Below, one piece after another: positions 42,301 to 53,862 of a stretch of 64,000 nt of DNA. The first letter of the stretch is position 1; each line of letters opens with the position of its first letter. The notes under the pieces are model-generated. The model did not search any database. It saw only the letters and a list, made by a program, of their open reading frames with translations, and had not been told where the DNA came from. The position numbers and the translations under genes are program-made. Source of the DNA: Ectocarpus siliculosus (lineage: Eukaryota > Sar > Phaeophyceae > Ectocarpales > Ectocarpaceae); assembly GCA_000310025.1 (NCBI GenBank), contig FN649749.1:1300894-1364893 (forward strand), given 5' to 3'.

Positions 42301-43720
42301 CCGCAGGAGGGAATCATGTACCTGGAGACATGTTGACAGGGTACGTGAGGACGCCGGAACCTGAGGCTTTCTCCACGCGTGTTTCTGGGCCGACCGCCCT
42401 CGTGAGCGCGGCTCCCATCTCTTCCACATGCTCCCTGACAACATGCCAATTCTTGCTACTTTGGCCCCGTTGAAGTGGTGAGCCTGTACGCGCTCCAAAA
42501 AACAGGATCGGGTGCACAATCTCCATGCGAGTGTTGTTGTTCTGACATTCGGAAATATCCTCCCTGCCTTCCCGCCGCTTCTTCGGGGCAACTATAGTTA
42601 TCCTGGGTCGAAACCACTCGAGCATTTCAACCGCGGCGGACACTGCAGATGCAACAGAGAGAAGGTTCTCAATCTGGACGACTCTTACGACGGGGGGCGG
42701 CCCCGGAAATATGGAATGTGGAAACCTCTGCTTCCGGCGTCCTTCAGGTACGCTGTCACCGTTTCCTTGTAGATTTCCCCTTCTCGGCACCGACACACGT
42801 TGATGGCACATTGATATCAAGGTACCATCAACGTGTTTCGGTGGTAGGAAGGGAAAAACGTACCGGGAGATCGTGGCAGCCGACCATGAAAGACGCCGGA
42901 ACCAGAGGCTTTCTCCCAAATCATGTTCCTGAACCGAACACCTGCCATCGCACGCTTCATCCAGATAGAAAACAGGATCTATCAGCTTCCGCAGAGTACC
43001 CCATGCAAAACACCCGGACTTACTGTCCATGTCCATGGCAGTCCCCTCGGTGATTGCCCGTCCATGAAGAGACAGTGCGTGTACACATCTTCCCGGACTG
43101 CATCCACACTCCAACATCCCAAGGTGCGTCAAATCTAGGCGTGTGGACACACCGCATACGCACGCCATCGCCGTACTGCGAGCGTTATGCCTTTGTCGCC
43201 ACCTTTGCATGCATGAACACATTCATCAACAATATCTCCATCACTAAATGCAATCAGACATCTCGTTTAGTCAAACGCGCCCAGATGCCCGAAGGCAGGA
43301 TCCTGGGGCAAGCGGTTTCAACCGAATATAGGGCGCACGCACGTACACCGCTGACCACTACGCCAGGGGTCATCAACAAGGGTCGGCATGTTTCCGGGGC
43401 GCACGTTGAACAGGTGAGAGCCTCGCGAACGAGGGGGAGTGGTCCAGAAACACACATGTGGAGATAACCTTTGGTTCCGCAGTCTTTCGTGTAGGATGTC
43501 ATCATCTCCACGTGTACCCATCCTTCCTGGTACCGAAACACGTTGTCGATGGGAATTTTGATCCGATCAATGTATTGTGGCCGCAGGAAGGAACGATGTA
43601 CTTGGACGTGCTGACATCATTCATGAGGACGCCGGAATCAGAGCTTTGTGTTGTTTGTGGGCCGCGCACCCTCGTAATCGACGCTCCTACCTTTTCCGCG
43701 TACTCCCTGACAACATGACA
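39340..43720. repeat. Cluster of long imperfect palindromes in a triplicated unit
   Basis: At least six imperfect inverted repeats of about 260-340 bp are seen: type A near 39735-39995, 41400-41672 and 42664-42950; type B near 40466-40738, 42108-42450 and 43385-43720. A weaker one lies at about 39340-39560. Each centre resembles ACCGAAACACGTTGATGG facing its complement, and arms share CAGAAACACGCGTGGAGAAA and TTCCGGCGTCCTTCA. Type A and B alternate, separated by conserved spacers (CATCCACACTCCAACATCCC family at ~40160, ~41825 and ~43090), so the whole is a thrice-repeated A-spacer-B unit. Open frames here, up to 302 residues, follow the repeats on both strands and are not credible genes. Confidence 0.8.
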
Positions 43721-46700
43721 ATTTGTTGAAGTGATAAGCCTTTCCACGGTTTAAAACAGGGTCGGATGCGCGATCTCGATGCGAAACGGTCGTTTTGGAT
43801 GTTTTGTTGCATTCGGCACGATCCGCCCTGCCTACGGTCCGTTTTTCGGGGCACCTGTAGCTGTTGCAGACGGAGACCTCTCGAGCACGCCAACTCTCGC
43901 CTGCTCACCTCTTTTTCGACCAACGGTATCGCCTCCGCGCGCCACTAGATCCCAGGCATGTACGGCAGGTGTTTCAGCGCCTTGTATTGCTCATTCACGG
44001 TCTCTTCGCACAGACTCCTGAATCCTCGAATTTGCCCTTAGTTCCAAGCTGAGATAAATCATATCGTGCGTCTGTGACCGGCAGCGTTGTACCATATGGA
44101 CAGTGCTGTCCATCACCGACGATGTTGTCCATGTGGTAACAAAATGTCGCCAGTTTCAGTTTCACAAGCGGCAGCACCTCAGCACGGGACCGAGGGTACA
44201 TTGGAGGATTGGTAGTCTGTACGAGGAGCTTGTGAGTGAACAGGACAAGGCGACGGGACGCCTGCCCTACACGACGTGGTTCTTCCGGACGTCGACGGCG
44301 GAAGCGGGTGACGAGAACGTGAGCCCGCGGAAGTTGATATGCTCAAGTCGGTTCGACCTCAAACTACTCGCGGTACCCCACGGAAGCGGTGAGAAGGCAG
44401 AGTGAACTATGGCGAGAGTTAGGACAGCCGACAACAAACACTACTGTTTGGTTTGAGATGCTTCCTACTGAATATTGAATGTACGCTCACCGAGGACATG
44501 GCGGGGGAATGCGTTCGTAACTACCTAGTCTTGTCATCGAAACGCATGAGACGCCCAACGAACCCACTTACTTTCGATTCGTGTTCCATCTGCAAGTTTG
44601 TGCATGTGCGATCGACAAACAAACACGACCCTGTCCTTTTCGGTTGACCGGGAAGGTCGTTCTTTAAGCTCTCCGATGCAGATAAACAATGCTCTGGTGG
44701 GGTGGATCGAGGGCATCAACCCAAGCTGCTTTACGCAGCAACTTGGTTCCACCCATTGATCGCCCTCGTCACCCTGCGGTTGCCCTTGCACCCTTGCATC
44801 CTTGCCGTCTCCGGTGTACGAGCCCAGGAAGGTGGTGGGATTCGCTTCGCTGGCAGAAGGTGTGGCAGGAGTCGAGGAGAGACTAATTAAGATCGCTCAC
44901 AGCGACCGTTGCGGCAATATCTGTGGGTCCTTGTTCCCGGCCTACCGAGGCGTGGGTGATTTCCTCCATGTCCAAGTCACCGGTATATGTACACAGAGGG
45001 AAGAGAGTGCTGCAGTTCAGGCGAAGTACCGTTGGCGTGCTGCACTTCAGGCAAAGTACCGTTGGCGTGCTCGGGGTCGCACCCACTACATCAGGTGCCC
45101 CGAAGAAGAGGCGGGAAGGTAAAGCAGAGCAACCACCGCACGCCGTATGGAGGTTGTGCATCCCACCGTGTTTCCCAGTGCGTAAGGGCTCCACGTTGTT
45201 TGGCAGCGTGAGGTTTGAGGGGGAGGCAGAAATATCTCTTTGTTGTTGTACCCTTCGTGTTCCTCGGAAACGAGCCGCACAAAACGTTGGTGGCCGACGT
45301 CACGCTTAACGTTTTCCACGAGTTTCATTTCGGCGAGACCTTCTCGGTAGACTACTCTGGTTGTAGGAGAATCCCGACAGCATACATTTTGTGCACTTGA
45401 GGTGTCATTGACTCGGATGGCCTAAGTACTCGTCGTCAAGGGAATTCGAGGGGGGAAACGAGCAGTGCACAGCACTGCCTTGCCTTTTCCTTCAGACTCC
45501 AACGCCTGTCAATGCGAGAACTTGCGAAGGAGACGGGTCGTTTGCGTCCGCCGACACAAACTTCAAGACTCACACTGAGCCAAGAAAGTGTTCCTCAAAC
45601 GATTTCGAGTACACACGTCGGATGCACGCCTCTCAGGAAGAGGAAGAGTGGGTGAGATGCAAGCCTTCAGATGATGCGCACGGACAAAAACCCCATGATG
45701 TGGAACATTGTGTGGGCTGTGCATTGGACGCTACTACCTCCCTCTTTTATTTCAACACCCCCACCTTGCCAAGCAACATGCACACAAAATGACACGAGCA
45801 GGAAGTGTATCTCCCCCAGTTCTTCACACGACCATGAGGGGAGAACGCCAGCACAAGATATGGCGCCTTCACACATGCATCACCGACGGCCGCCGACCAA
45901 CGGCCAAGATAGCCAACAAAACAGAGGCGGAAAACATCTTCGTGACGCAGAGAAATCCCCACATGCTTGCATAGCAATTGTGTTGTTCTTCCACCAAGTT
46001 CCTGGTTGGAGGATGAACCCCATACAAACCCTCCCCGCGCGGGACGAAAACACGCTTGTTCCAAAGCAGGCATGATATATTTACAAGCGAGAGATGTATC
46101 TCGGTCCTCTCGCCCCTCTCCCCTCCCCCTCTGTCGTTCTCGCTGTCTCTCCAGCTCTATCACGCCGAACGGGGAGAACAGATGTGTGACTCCCCAAAGA
46201 ACAAAGAAGTGTTTCGACCCAGCCACCCGAAACTGCTGTTCGTGGACTGCGGACGTCCTCTTACGTGATAGTTTGATTTTCTAGCCCCCCCCCCAACCCC
46301 CCCTCTCGACAGCCTCCCCATCTCACACACACGGTGGGTCCGCTCCGCCTCAACGCCCGCCTCTGCACGCACGTCATCAGGACAACCAAACCCAACTTGT
46401 GGTGTTGCAGACACCTGGTCAGACCCATATGGGCCTTCTGCCAAAGCGTTTCGAAAAAAAACAAGCAGAAACCACTCTCTCGAAGTCGCGCATCAAGGTC
46501 AACAGCCCACCACACACACACACGCGCGCGCCTTCGCAAATACCGACTAGGTTTACCGATCAAACGGCCCTGGATCTCGGCATTATTCAGCACGCTGCTG
46601 TGTCTCTTGTGAACCATGCGCACTCAGCCCTACGAGGGCAACCGCAACATAACACCCACGTCTACGTAGGGATCCACCACAAACTGCGTTCACACAAAAC

Positions 46701-46790
46701 TGGTAAAAATTGGCGAGCATTTTCATTTAAAAAAAAAAAGCAAAAATGCGCACGGCGCACCGTCAAAATATTTATCAACACGAAAAGTAC
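43721..46790. other. No gene recognised; one 33-bp duplication
   Basis: About 3 kb of mixed sequence. Frames such as 44103-44405 plus and 44802-45122 plus show no recognisable motif. At 45008-45073 a 33-bp unit (GTGCTGCAGTTCAGGCGAAG followed by TACCGTTGGC) is directly duplicated. Poly-C occurs near 46286-46302. Confidence 0.5.
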
Positions 46791-46794
46791 AGCG

Positions 46795-47375
46795 CGACAC
46801 GTGTCTGGTCACGGGAATGAAAACGAAGACACACAACAAGGCACAGCACCCCCCAACTTGCAAGTGATACATTTTGTTCTTTGTTACGCGGATGAGTGTC
46901 TGCCAACGCCCCCACAATGTCCTTTACATCAACTCGCAACCACGTCAGATTGCCGCATTCTATCATTGGCTCCTAAAATTGTATGCGCTCTTCCGACGGT
47001 GGCACGCAGTTTTCCGATTGGTAAAAGCATGGCGCCGCAATGAATGTTGACCAACCAGAAAACTGCGTGCCACCTTCCTCTCAGCGAGACACGTGTCGGG
47101 GCCACGGGAAGGAAAACGAACAAACACAACAAGGGACGGCACCCCCCAACTTGCAAGTGATAAAGACTCTCTTTTTTCTTTTTTACGCGGGTGAGTATCT
47201 GCCAACGCCCCCACATCTTCCTTTCCGTCAGCTCGCAGCCGCGTCAGGATGGCCCCAGTCGTCCTTTGGCTACTATGCGCTCCTCCTACGGTGGCACGCA
47301 CGTCTCTGATTGGTCGAAAAAAACAGCGCCGCAAGGATTATTTGACCAATCAGAACCTGCGCGCCACCACGACTC
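46795..47375 (+). repeat. ~290-bp tandem duplication, each unit ending in an inverted repeat
   Basis: Two direct copies (about 46795-47075 and 47084-47370) share GACACGTGTC, CACCCCCCAACTTGCAAGTG and GTATCTGCCAACGCCCCCAC-type blocks. Each ends in a hairpin: GGTGGCACGCAGTTTTCCGA facing its complement at 46998-47074, and a diverged version at 47290-47368. The hairpin stems contain ATTGG/CCAAT. The array lies directly 3' of copy B of the Mpv17-family gene. Confidence 0.8.
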
Positions 47376-47559
47376 GCCGGCGGGCCGGCGACCGGCACGT
47401 CAGGGCCCCCGCAGGAGGAGGAAAGAGCCCGACAAAACCGGAGCAGAAAGAGGACCCAACGCATTCGAGGGTCCTTCCGGCATGGTAATAGAACGTTCGC
47501 CTTAACGTTGTAGCGAGCCTGGAGGCCTTCCGTCTCTCCAGCAACCGCAAGCTCACCCT

Positions 47560-50500
47560 CTATCTACACCACTTCGACAACAAATACCCCCAAAACACCG
47601 CGACAAAATTGGAGACCAGGACTCTAAGGTCAGGGGGCACGAAAGCGAAGTTCAAGAACACCACCGGCGGCCAGACTCTGCAGTTGGCGACCATCATCAC
47701 GGAATACCTGCTTGCAATCTTCACGGGGGCGAACGGACGAGGAAAACGTGGGAGACGGGGGCGGGGGTTGTGTCAGCATCGCAGGTGCCCCCCAGGCACG
47801 CGTCGCTCCCGAGACCACTCGGATGCGGAGGTTTGCGCAGGGGTGCTACCGATTGTTACGGCTTGAATGCGCTCCAACCGAGCGGTCCACAGACGGACGA
47901 AAAGAGACGCTTTGGACGGGTCTCATCGAGATCTTTCCTGAGAGGTACTTGTATTGGTTGGTGTTCGGACCCTCCTGGTTGTGGAGCAATCAAGCTGTAA
48001 CAAACGCTGACACCGCAGTGTGAACCTTCGCATCCTTGCGGTACTTGAAAGAGAAAAGAACCGCTCATATTAGCTGCTGATCGCGTTGCGGATCTTCACT
48101 CTCAGGGCAACGCCACGACGATACAAAGTAGCGTACTACGGGTGGGTCACCTGCTACCCGATTCGCATACAAGCGACGACAAAGTCCGCGACTGCGGTAG
48201 TTGCAGCACACAAGACGTGCGGCCGCGCGCTTGCACGATGTACAAGCTCATGTTTCGTGCCAAAAAAAAGGGCTGCAACATGAAAAACAGTACAGAATGA
48301 TGTCGTACCTGACGCGTCACGAATACATCGCAAAAGTTCAGCAGAAAAAAACGGTCGGTCAACACGACCAGAACGTGAGTGGCATTGTGGATGACCGGGG
48401 TTGGATCAACAAAGTTCACGCCGCTGACAAAAAAAAGGGGGAAGTGTCTCAAAGCTGCTGAGGCATGCACACGGCTGCTTCCACACCGGATCCAGATGTG
48501 ACTTTGAACAAAGAGCGTTGAGCTCCACGTTGACAGCATGGCCGTTCCTGCACACAAGAAACCTATACATGCGCAGCAGCACAAAACACACAAAAATCCC
48601 ACAGAACAAAGGAAGGCTGGACCGCCTTTGCGAGAAATTGGGACCGCCTTGGCGAGAAATTGCGTCAAATGAGGAATTAGAACAGGGAAGGGGGTACGCA
48701 GCAGGTCCTATTCCCCCACCCTAACCACCTTCCTCGATTGCATCCGTTATACAACATTTTCTAACTTTACCGAAAATAGCAACTGCGAAGGCATACTGGC
48801 GAGTTCGCCTTCGAACACGCCCAACGACGACGAAACGGACCTTTTTCACGATGCGCAACCCCAGCTCCGGCAGCGGGAAGAGTCTCCCCGTTGTTATCGC
48901 GGAGAATATCTCGTGCACCGCGAAGTAGCCGCAGTTCAGGAGTGTCGCCCCGATGATCGTGTCCACCATCCCCTGGAAGGACACGCGCCCCCATTTCCCC
49001 GGAACTCTGGACGTCACCCCCTTCGCGTTTCCTAACCTGAAAAGGGGCGCGTGACGAGGGGGCTGGAAAACGTGGGGGTATCCACGGCCGCTTGAACATA
49101 ATGCTGGCAGAGGGGGGGGGGGGGGGGGTACTCATAGTCGTGCATGCCGTAGTCGTTTGACCATTGACCTCGCATCCCTACAAAGCCGGGACGGAGCACG
49201 CCGGGTTCTCACCGGACCAGGCTCTCACATCACCAAGCGCGAAGCGCCGTGAGGTATTTGGCGAGTCGCATGAAGGGTGAGCTGCATCCTGCTAAGGGTG
49301 TTCGGCATCTTGTGCTTACTTCCTTGCGTACGGATGACAGCTGCGTATGACTTAATTTATTTTCTGGTGCTTTCACTTCCAGAGACGGTTATAAGCACTG
49401 CTGTGTAACTGCCTCGAGGATGCTTGACCATTTTAACACAACGTGGTGCGATCATCCCCCTTGCGCGGAGTGAGGCTCGAACCCGCACAACACGATCTAC
49501 TCGACCACCACTATGGTTACCGCCAAAAAAAAACGGTAATCTGGCTGCCGAGTTCACGAAGTGAATTGGTTTGTTTTACAACGTCGTTGCCAGGCAAAGA
49601 AAACCCAATCCCGATGGCAAACACCGGGGGGGGCGGCTTGTTTTACAACGTCGTTGCCAAGCGACGAAAACCCAAACCCGATGGCAAACACCGGGGGGGG
49701 GTACTCATAGCCTTGAGTACACCTAGCTGGCCGGTGGGTGAACAACGCGAGAAAACGACCCAGGGCAGTTCCTACCTCAGCAGAAGAATACAATACTGTC
49801 ATAGACACAAGCCCGGGTACCAGAGCAAGGAACGGCCAAAGCAACCAATAAGAAACGAAATTGATCGTACGATTACTATCTTGGCTGCTCTCTAACCTTC
49901 AACTTGGCCATGACTCTTGACGCCACGCAGTAACAGCGGGAGCGAGGGCCAGCGAGTGCAACAAGCAAGCGCCCTGAAGCACACGTCCCCGAGCATTAAA
50001 AAAAATGAAAAACATGCGTGTTTACATTTTTACTGACCTATCTAGGATGTTGTACCAGTAGTGCAGGAACATCCCCTTGAAGACGATCCCGGTCAGGGAG
50101 AACACCACCCAACCTCCCCAATCCTGGCACCCAAAAGAGAGGAGAGCACACGCACAGCAAAGGGTTTCCGCCAGGCGGGACTGTCAGTTCTGCGCGGACC
50201 CGGCACGGCATGCGAGCGAGCGGTGGTTGAGAGCCACCATTCGATTCTCGGGGAACCTGGATCGGATTTTCGTTCCGCTGGCTGGAGGGAGGAACATAAA
50301 TAAGGTCTTGGCCGCACCTCGTGCCCGCGCATGCAGAACGTTGCGTTCGCTCTTCTACCCGTGTTGCGCCCATCCACACGGCAAAAACTTGATTGCTTGA
50401 ATTTTGGCCAACATAGGCCACAGCCGAGGCACGAAAGGCGTGGTCATGGTCTGACAGCTACGAAGGACAGCAAAACATGAGTACTTCAGTCCATCCTTGC

Positions 50501-50976
50501 TAAACGTAGCCCGGGACGGCGAAAACCCGGCTTATAGCTCCGTCCCCGCATTGTAGGGATGTGAGGTCTATCGTCTAACAAATACGGCAATGCGTTTACG
50601 TGAGTACACCCCTCGCCCGACTCACGAATTTCGCGGCGCTCAGCGTCTGCTCGATGATGTTAGCCGTCCCCGACACAACCCCCGAAGAGAGAGCCTTGGT
50701 CAGCAACGGTTGGTCGTTGAGGGCGTTTAGGTACCGCCCCCATACCACGGAAAACCGCCGCCTCGCCGATCTGCGATTGTCCTCAGCGACGACGCTACTG
50801 CTGCTGCTGCTGATGATAGTTCCCCCACGAGTCTGCAACGCTTTCGGCAAGGCTGTACGCGACGCCCTCACAGCAACACCGGATCGACACAATCGCCGAC
50901 CGGTGGCCGGGGAAAAAGGACGTGACATTAGCACGACAGCGTCAGCAGTTGATACTTGAAGACATTGTTGCGCCAT
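47560..50976 (-). CDS. Mpv17/PMP22 family membrane protein, copy B
   Basis: Exons 50976-50626, 50123-50038, 49036-48841, 47718-47560, phase-consistent, about 263 aa. It has the same landmarks as copy A: WGRYLNALNDQPLLTKALSS, SGVVSGTANIIEQ, WVVFSLTGIVFKGMFLHYWY, KWGRVSFQGMVDTIIGATLL, VWPPVVFLNFAFVPPDLRVL and FWGYLLSKW. Exons 2, 3 and 4 are 86, 196 and 159 bp, exactly as in copy A. The N-terminus is some 40 residues longer, rich in Ser/Arg/Ala without acidic residues up to about residue 60 apart from one Asp, consistent with an organelle-targeting leader, though the compartment cannot be told. The exon 4 acceptor is AAG (GTGAAG), confirmed by alignment of VTSRY in copy A with IASRY here. Intron 3 contains one gene-free stretch with no recognisable insert. 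Confidence 0.87.
49113..49702 (-). repeat. ~600-bp dispersed repeat, copy 2 (inverted)
   Basis: Reverse-orientation copy of the repeat at 36993-37598, including the two GACGTTGTAAAACA-type direct units and the terminal G/C homopolymers. It lies inside intron 2 of copy B of the Mpv17-family gene, so it inserted after or independently of the gene duplication (copy A's intron 2 lacks it). A more diverged fragment of the same right end is present at about 50500-50620. Confidence 0.8.
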
Positions 50977-53400
50977 CGAGCAACGAGCAATCGTGCACGG
51001 TGTTGAAAGAACGCTGGTAAACGCGGTGAAGCTTGCATGTTGCAGTCTTCAGGGTTGCTTGGGGTATAGTCGTGGCTTCGATATAAGAGGGTGGTGTGTC
51101 AACGGCCCTCAACCCTCTCTCATATCGGAGCCCCCTCTTGTACCGGTGCCCCCTCTTATACCGGAATAAGAGGGTACCCACTGTACTGTAGTGGGTCCAA
51201 TCCGTGAAAACCGATTTTCGATCCTCTCACAATGGAGTCCCCTCTTAAAAGGTACCACAGTACTTGAATTCGAGATCCGATCTGGGAAATATGTGTGAAT
51301 GGGGGAGGCTGTAGGGGGTCCAAAGTGCGGGGCCCCTCGAAATAGAGCACGCACATGTGTTCACTTCGGCACGAGTCACGTTTCGTGTGTGCTGGAGGAC
51401 GGGTATGTTAGTCAGCGACCGTTGTGTTGAGTATGGGGTATGTCAACACAGAACCGATGTTGATGACATAAACCTTGCCTAACACATACCCGTGCTCCTT
51501 TCAAGCACACAAAGACGCAAGTAAACATGTGCGTGGTTTATTTCCAGGGACTGCACTTGGACCCCCAACAGCATACGTCCCCGATCGGATCTCGTATCCA
51601 CGTATCCCAAACAAAGGGAAAACATCGATCGATGGTTTTGTTCAAACGTTTTCTGATTCGTTTCGGTGTTGGGAAAGACAGAACAAAAACATGTCTAGTT
51701 TGCTGTTGGTTCCAAACGTGACACCTCGAACGTGCTTGTTTTTCCTTGTTATTCCCGTTTATGCGTAGACTCTTATGCCTCCCCCAAAGCCAAATACTAG
51801 TCGATTTAATCAAGTGTTTTTCCCGACCTCCACCCAGCAAATTGTTTTCCTCTTGCCTCTCAGCCACTCTCAGCCCTTCTCGCAAGCCTGGCAGCGTCTC
51901 TCTTGTTCCATATCCTAAACGTTTATTTTCCCAAGATCCTATTTCTCTCGAAGAGTCGCCATGCCGCTCTCTCTCTCTCTCTCTTAATTTCAAAGATCGA
52001 CATGGGCACATCCTCGTCTCATCACTCCTCCACCACGCCCTCGATTCTTTCCATATCGTCTATCGGATAGTCTTCGACTGCAGCAGCCACTGCCGTCTAC
52101 ACACTATCTACGTCATTGGTCTTGGAATCGCTCAATTTTCGCGGTGGCATAACATTACCCCGGCACATTCATGAACATATTCGCCCCCCCCCCAATTTGT
52201 TTTTGCCTTTGTCATGGCATCATCGACTGAAAACGATGTCATATGGTCCTCAATTACGTGCCCGGGGCCCCCCCCCCCCCCCCTCCCTCAACAGCGTCTC
52301 CCCCTCCACCAGGGATTTAGGGCTGTATTTGTCCATTGCTTGCAGTTTCTGCCCGTCCCACTGTGTTGCCGCTCTGAATCAGGGGCCTCTGATCCGGGAC
52401 CACGAAGGAATATTCTGCGGTGCATTCCTTCGCACATGAATTGAGGCCGTTCCGCATACACCAACAGACAGAGCGATGCGACCCCGGCACCGTCCGTAGA
52501 AGGACATTGATAGACTGCTTCTCTTTTGAAGTCACATGCGATATAACGAAACTCGCGGGTTGGTATGTTGGCTGGCACCTCTCTCTTCTCTGCATTTCCT
52601 GTCGCTGTCGTCACTTTCGTAAAAAAAAGCAGGCTGTTTGAATAAATTGACGCCACCCCGGTGGTTGCGTCCACCCTGTCAACCTTTGTCAGCTACTTCG
52701 CCGCCATTTTCGTGAACACGCGGCGTTAATAAAAAACAACAACGGGCGGACCACCGACAAGGGGAGCGCTCAAAGAGACGGGGGGCGGCTGTCGTTGAAA
52801 TCGTTGCAAGCCCCCCCCCCCCCCGGTGAAGATACGGATACGGATAAAGCCGTCGGGTGCCCTCTATGGGGCGGGTTATACATGTAGTGCGGGTGAAATT
52901 GAATGCCACAGATGGAAGAATCAAGATGGTGTCGAGAACTGGTGCGGGCGTTCGCGTGAAAGCACTTGCTTGGCACATCCTTGTACGCATTCGTTCTACC
53001 TGCATGATAGGCACCCGATTACTACAACATCGTATTATACTGCATTTTCAACAAACGACGGGAGAGTCTTGCTGTTGATTGTGTGTATACCTTCATAAAA
53101 AAAAAAACTATAATAAAGGCTCACGCAAGCAAGCCGTTCACGCTGCTGGAAATTAATTTACCGTAGGTTCTTCGGCCAGAAGCAAACAGCTAGAGCGAGT
53201 AGGTAACTGAGAGAACAAAAAACAAAATAAAAAACGAAAGTAGTAAAGTAGTTGCAGAGCAGTAGCATTAACGCAGCCTCGCTTAAACTTACTGAAATGT
53301 GTGGATAAGCCAAGGTATAACACCGGGAACAACCACCTGACAGATGATGACCACAATCTGACACGGTTTTTGAACCTACCGCAAAGTTGGGCTGTAGGCC
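50977..53400. other. No gene recognised; foldback and homopolymers
   Basis: No exon chain is seen. CCCTCTTATACCGG-type direct repeats lie at about 51110-51170, a long inverted repeat at 51265-51600 (separate entry), a CT run at 51965-51985, and C homopolymers near 52188, 52266 and 52810. Confidence 0.5.
51265..51600. repeat. Imperfect long inverted repeat (~335 bp)
   Basis: The left arm holds GAGATCCGATCTGGGAAATA, a TCCAAAGTGCGGGGCCCC block, GCACGCACATG and GGACGGGTATGTTAG. The right arm holds their complements in reverse order: CTAACACATACCCGTGCTCC, ACATGTGCGTGG, GCACTTGGACCCCC and GATCGGATCTCGTATC. The centre is about 51430-51465. Arms are roughly 70-75% matched by eye. Confidence 0.65.
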
Positions 53401-53406
53401 ATGGAT

Positions 53407-53862
53407 CGAGAGAGAGAACAGGTACAGTACTGCTGTGGTGCCCTATCCTCGCNNNNNNNNNNNNNNNNNNNNNNNNNNNNNNNNNNNNNNNNNNNNNNNN
53501 NNNNNNNNNNNNNNAGTCTACATATTCGAGGCAAGGACACTCGGCAGACTGCAAACTGGCATCAGCAGCAGACAGGACGAACTGCTGAACAGCAGTAATG
53601 TAGTTTTGGAGATGTGGACGTTGGGACACAACCCCAGACAAACATCAAGTTACAGCATCAGCTGTAAGCAGTTCGTCCTGCCTGCTGCAGATGCCAGTCT
53701 GCAGTCTGCCGAGTGTCCATGTCTCGAATATGTAGACGATGTGCTCTGTATTGCACCTTTTGGCATACTGCTGCTGGTATTTGGGGGTCGAAGTCCATCA
53801 CAAGCTAGAGCGAGGGTAGGGCACCACAGCAGTACTGCTGTACCTGTTCTCTCTCTCTACAG
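53407..53862. repeat. Long palindrome (foldback) interrupted by the assembly gap
   Basis: The outer left arm 53408-53452 (AACAGGTACAGTACTGCTGT and GGTGCCCTATCCTCGC) is complementary to 53810-53858. The inner left arm 53515-53586 (TCTACATATTCGAGGCAAGG and ACACTCGGCAGACTGC) is complementary to 53668-53738. The loop is about 80 bp. The stretch between inner and outer right arms (53739-53809, 71 bp) has no partner because the left equivalent is the N run. Confidence 0.8.
53453..53514. other. Assembly gap (62 N)
   Basis: This is the only run of undetermined bases. It falls inside the left arm of a palindrome, the sort of structure that blocks sequencing. From the intact right arm the missing piece should be about 71 bp and complementary to 53739-53809, so 62 is probably an estimate. 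Confidence 0.9.

Noticed and set aside
40324-43222. Minus-strand frames of 286 and 302 codons
   Set aside because: They run through the palindrome cluster. The same peptide-like strings appear on both strands because the DNA is palindromic, so they are repeat artefacts.
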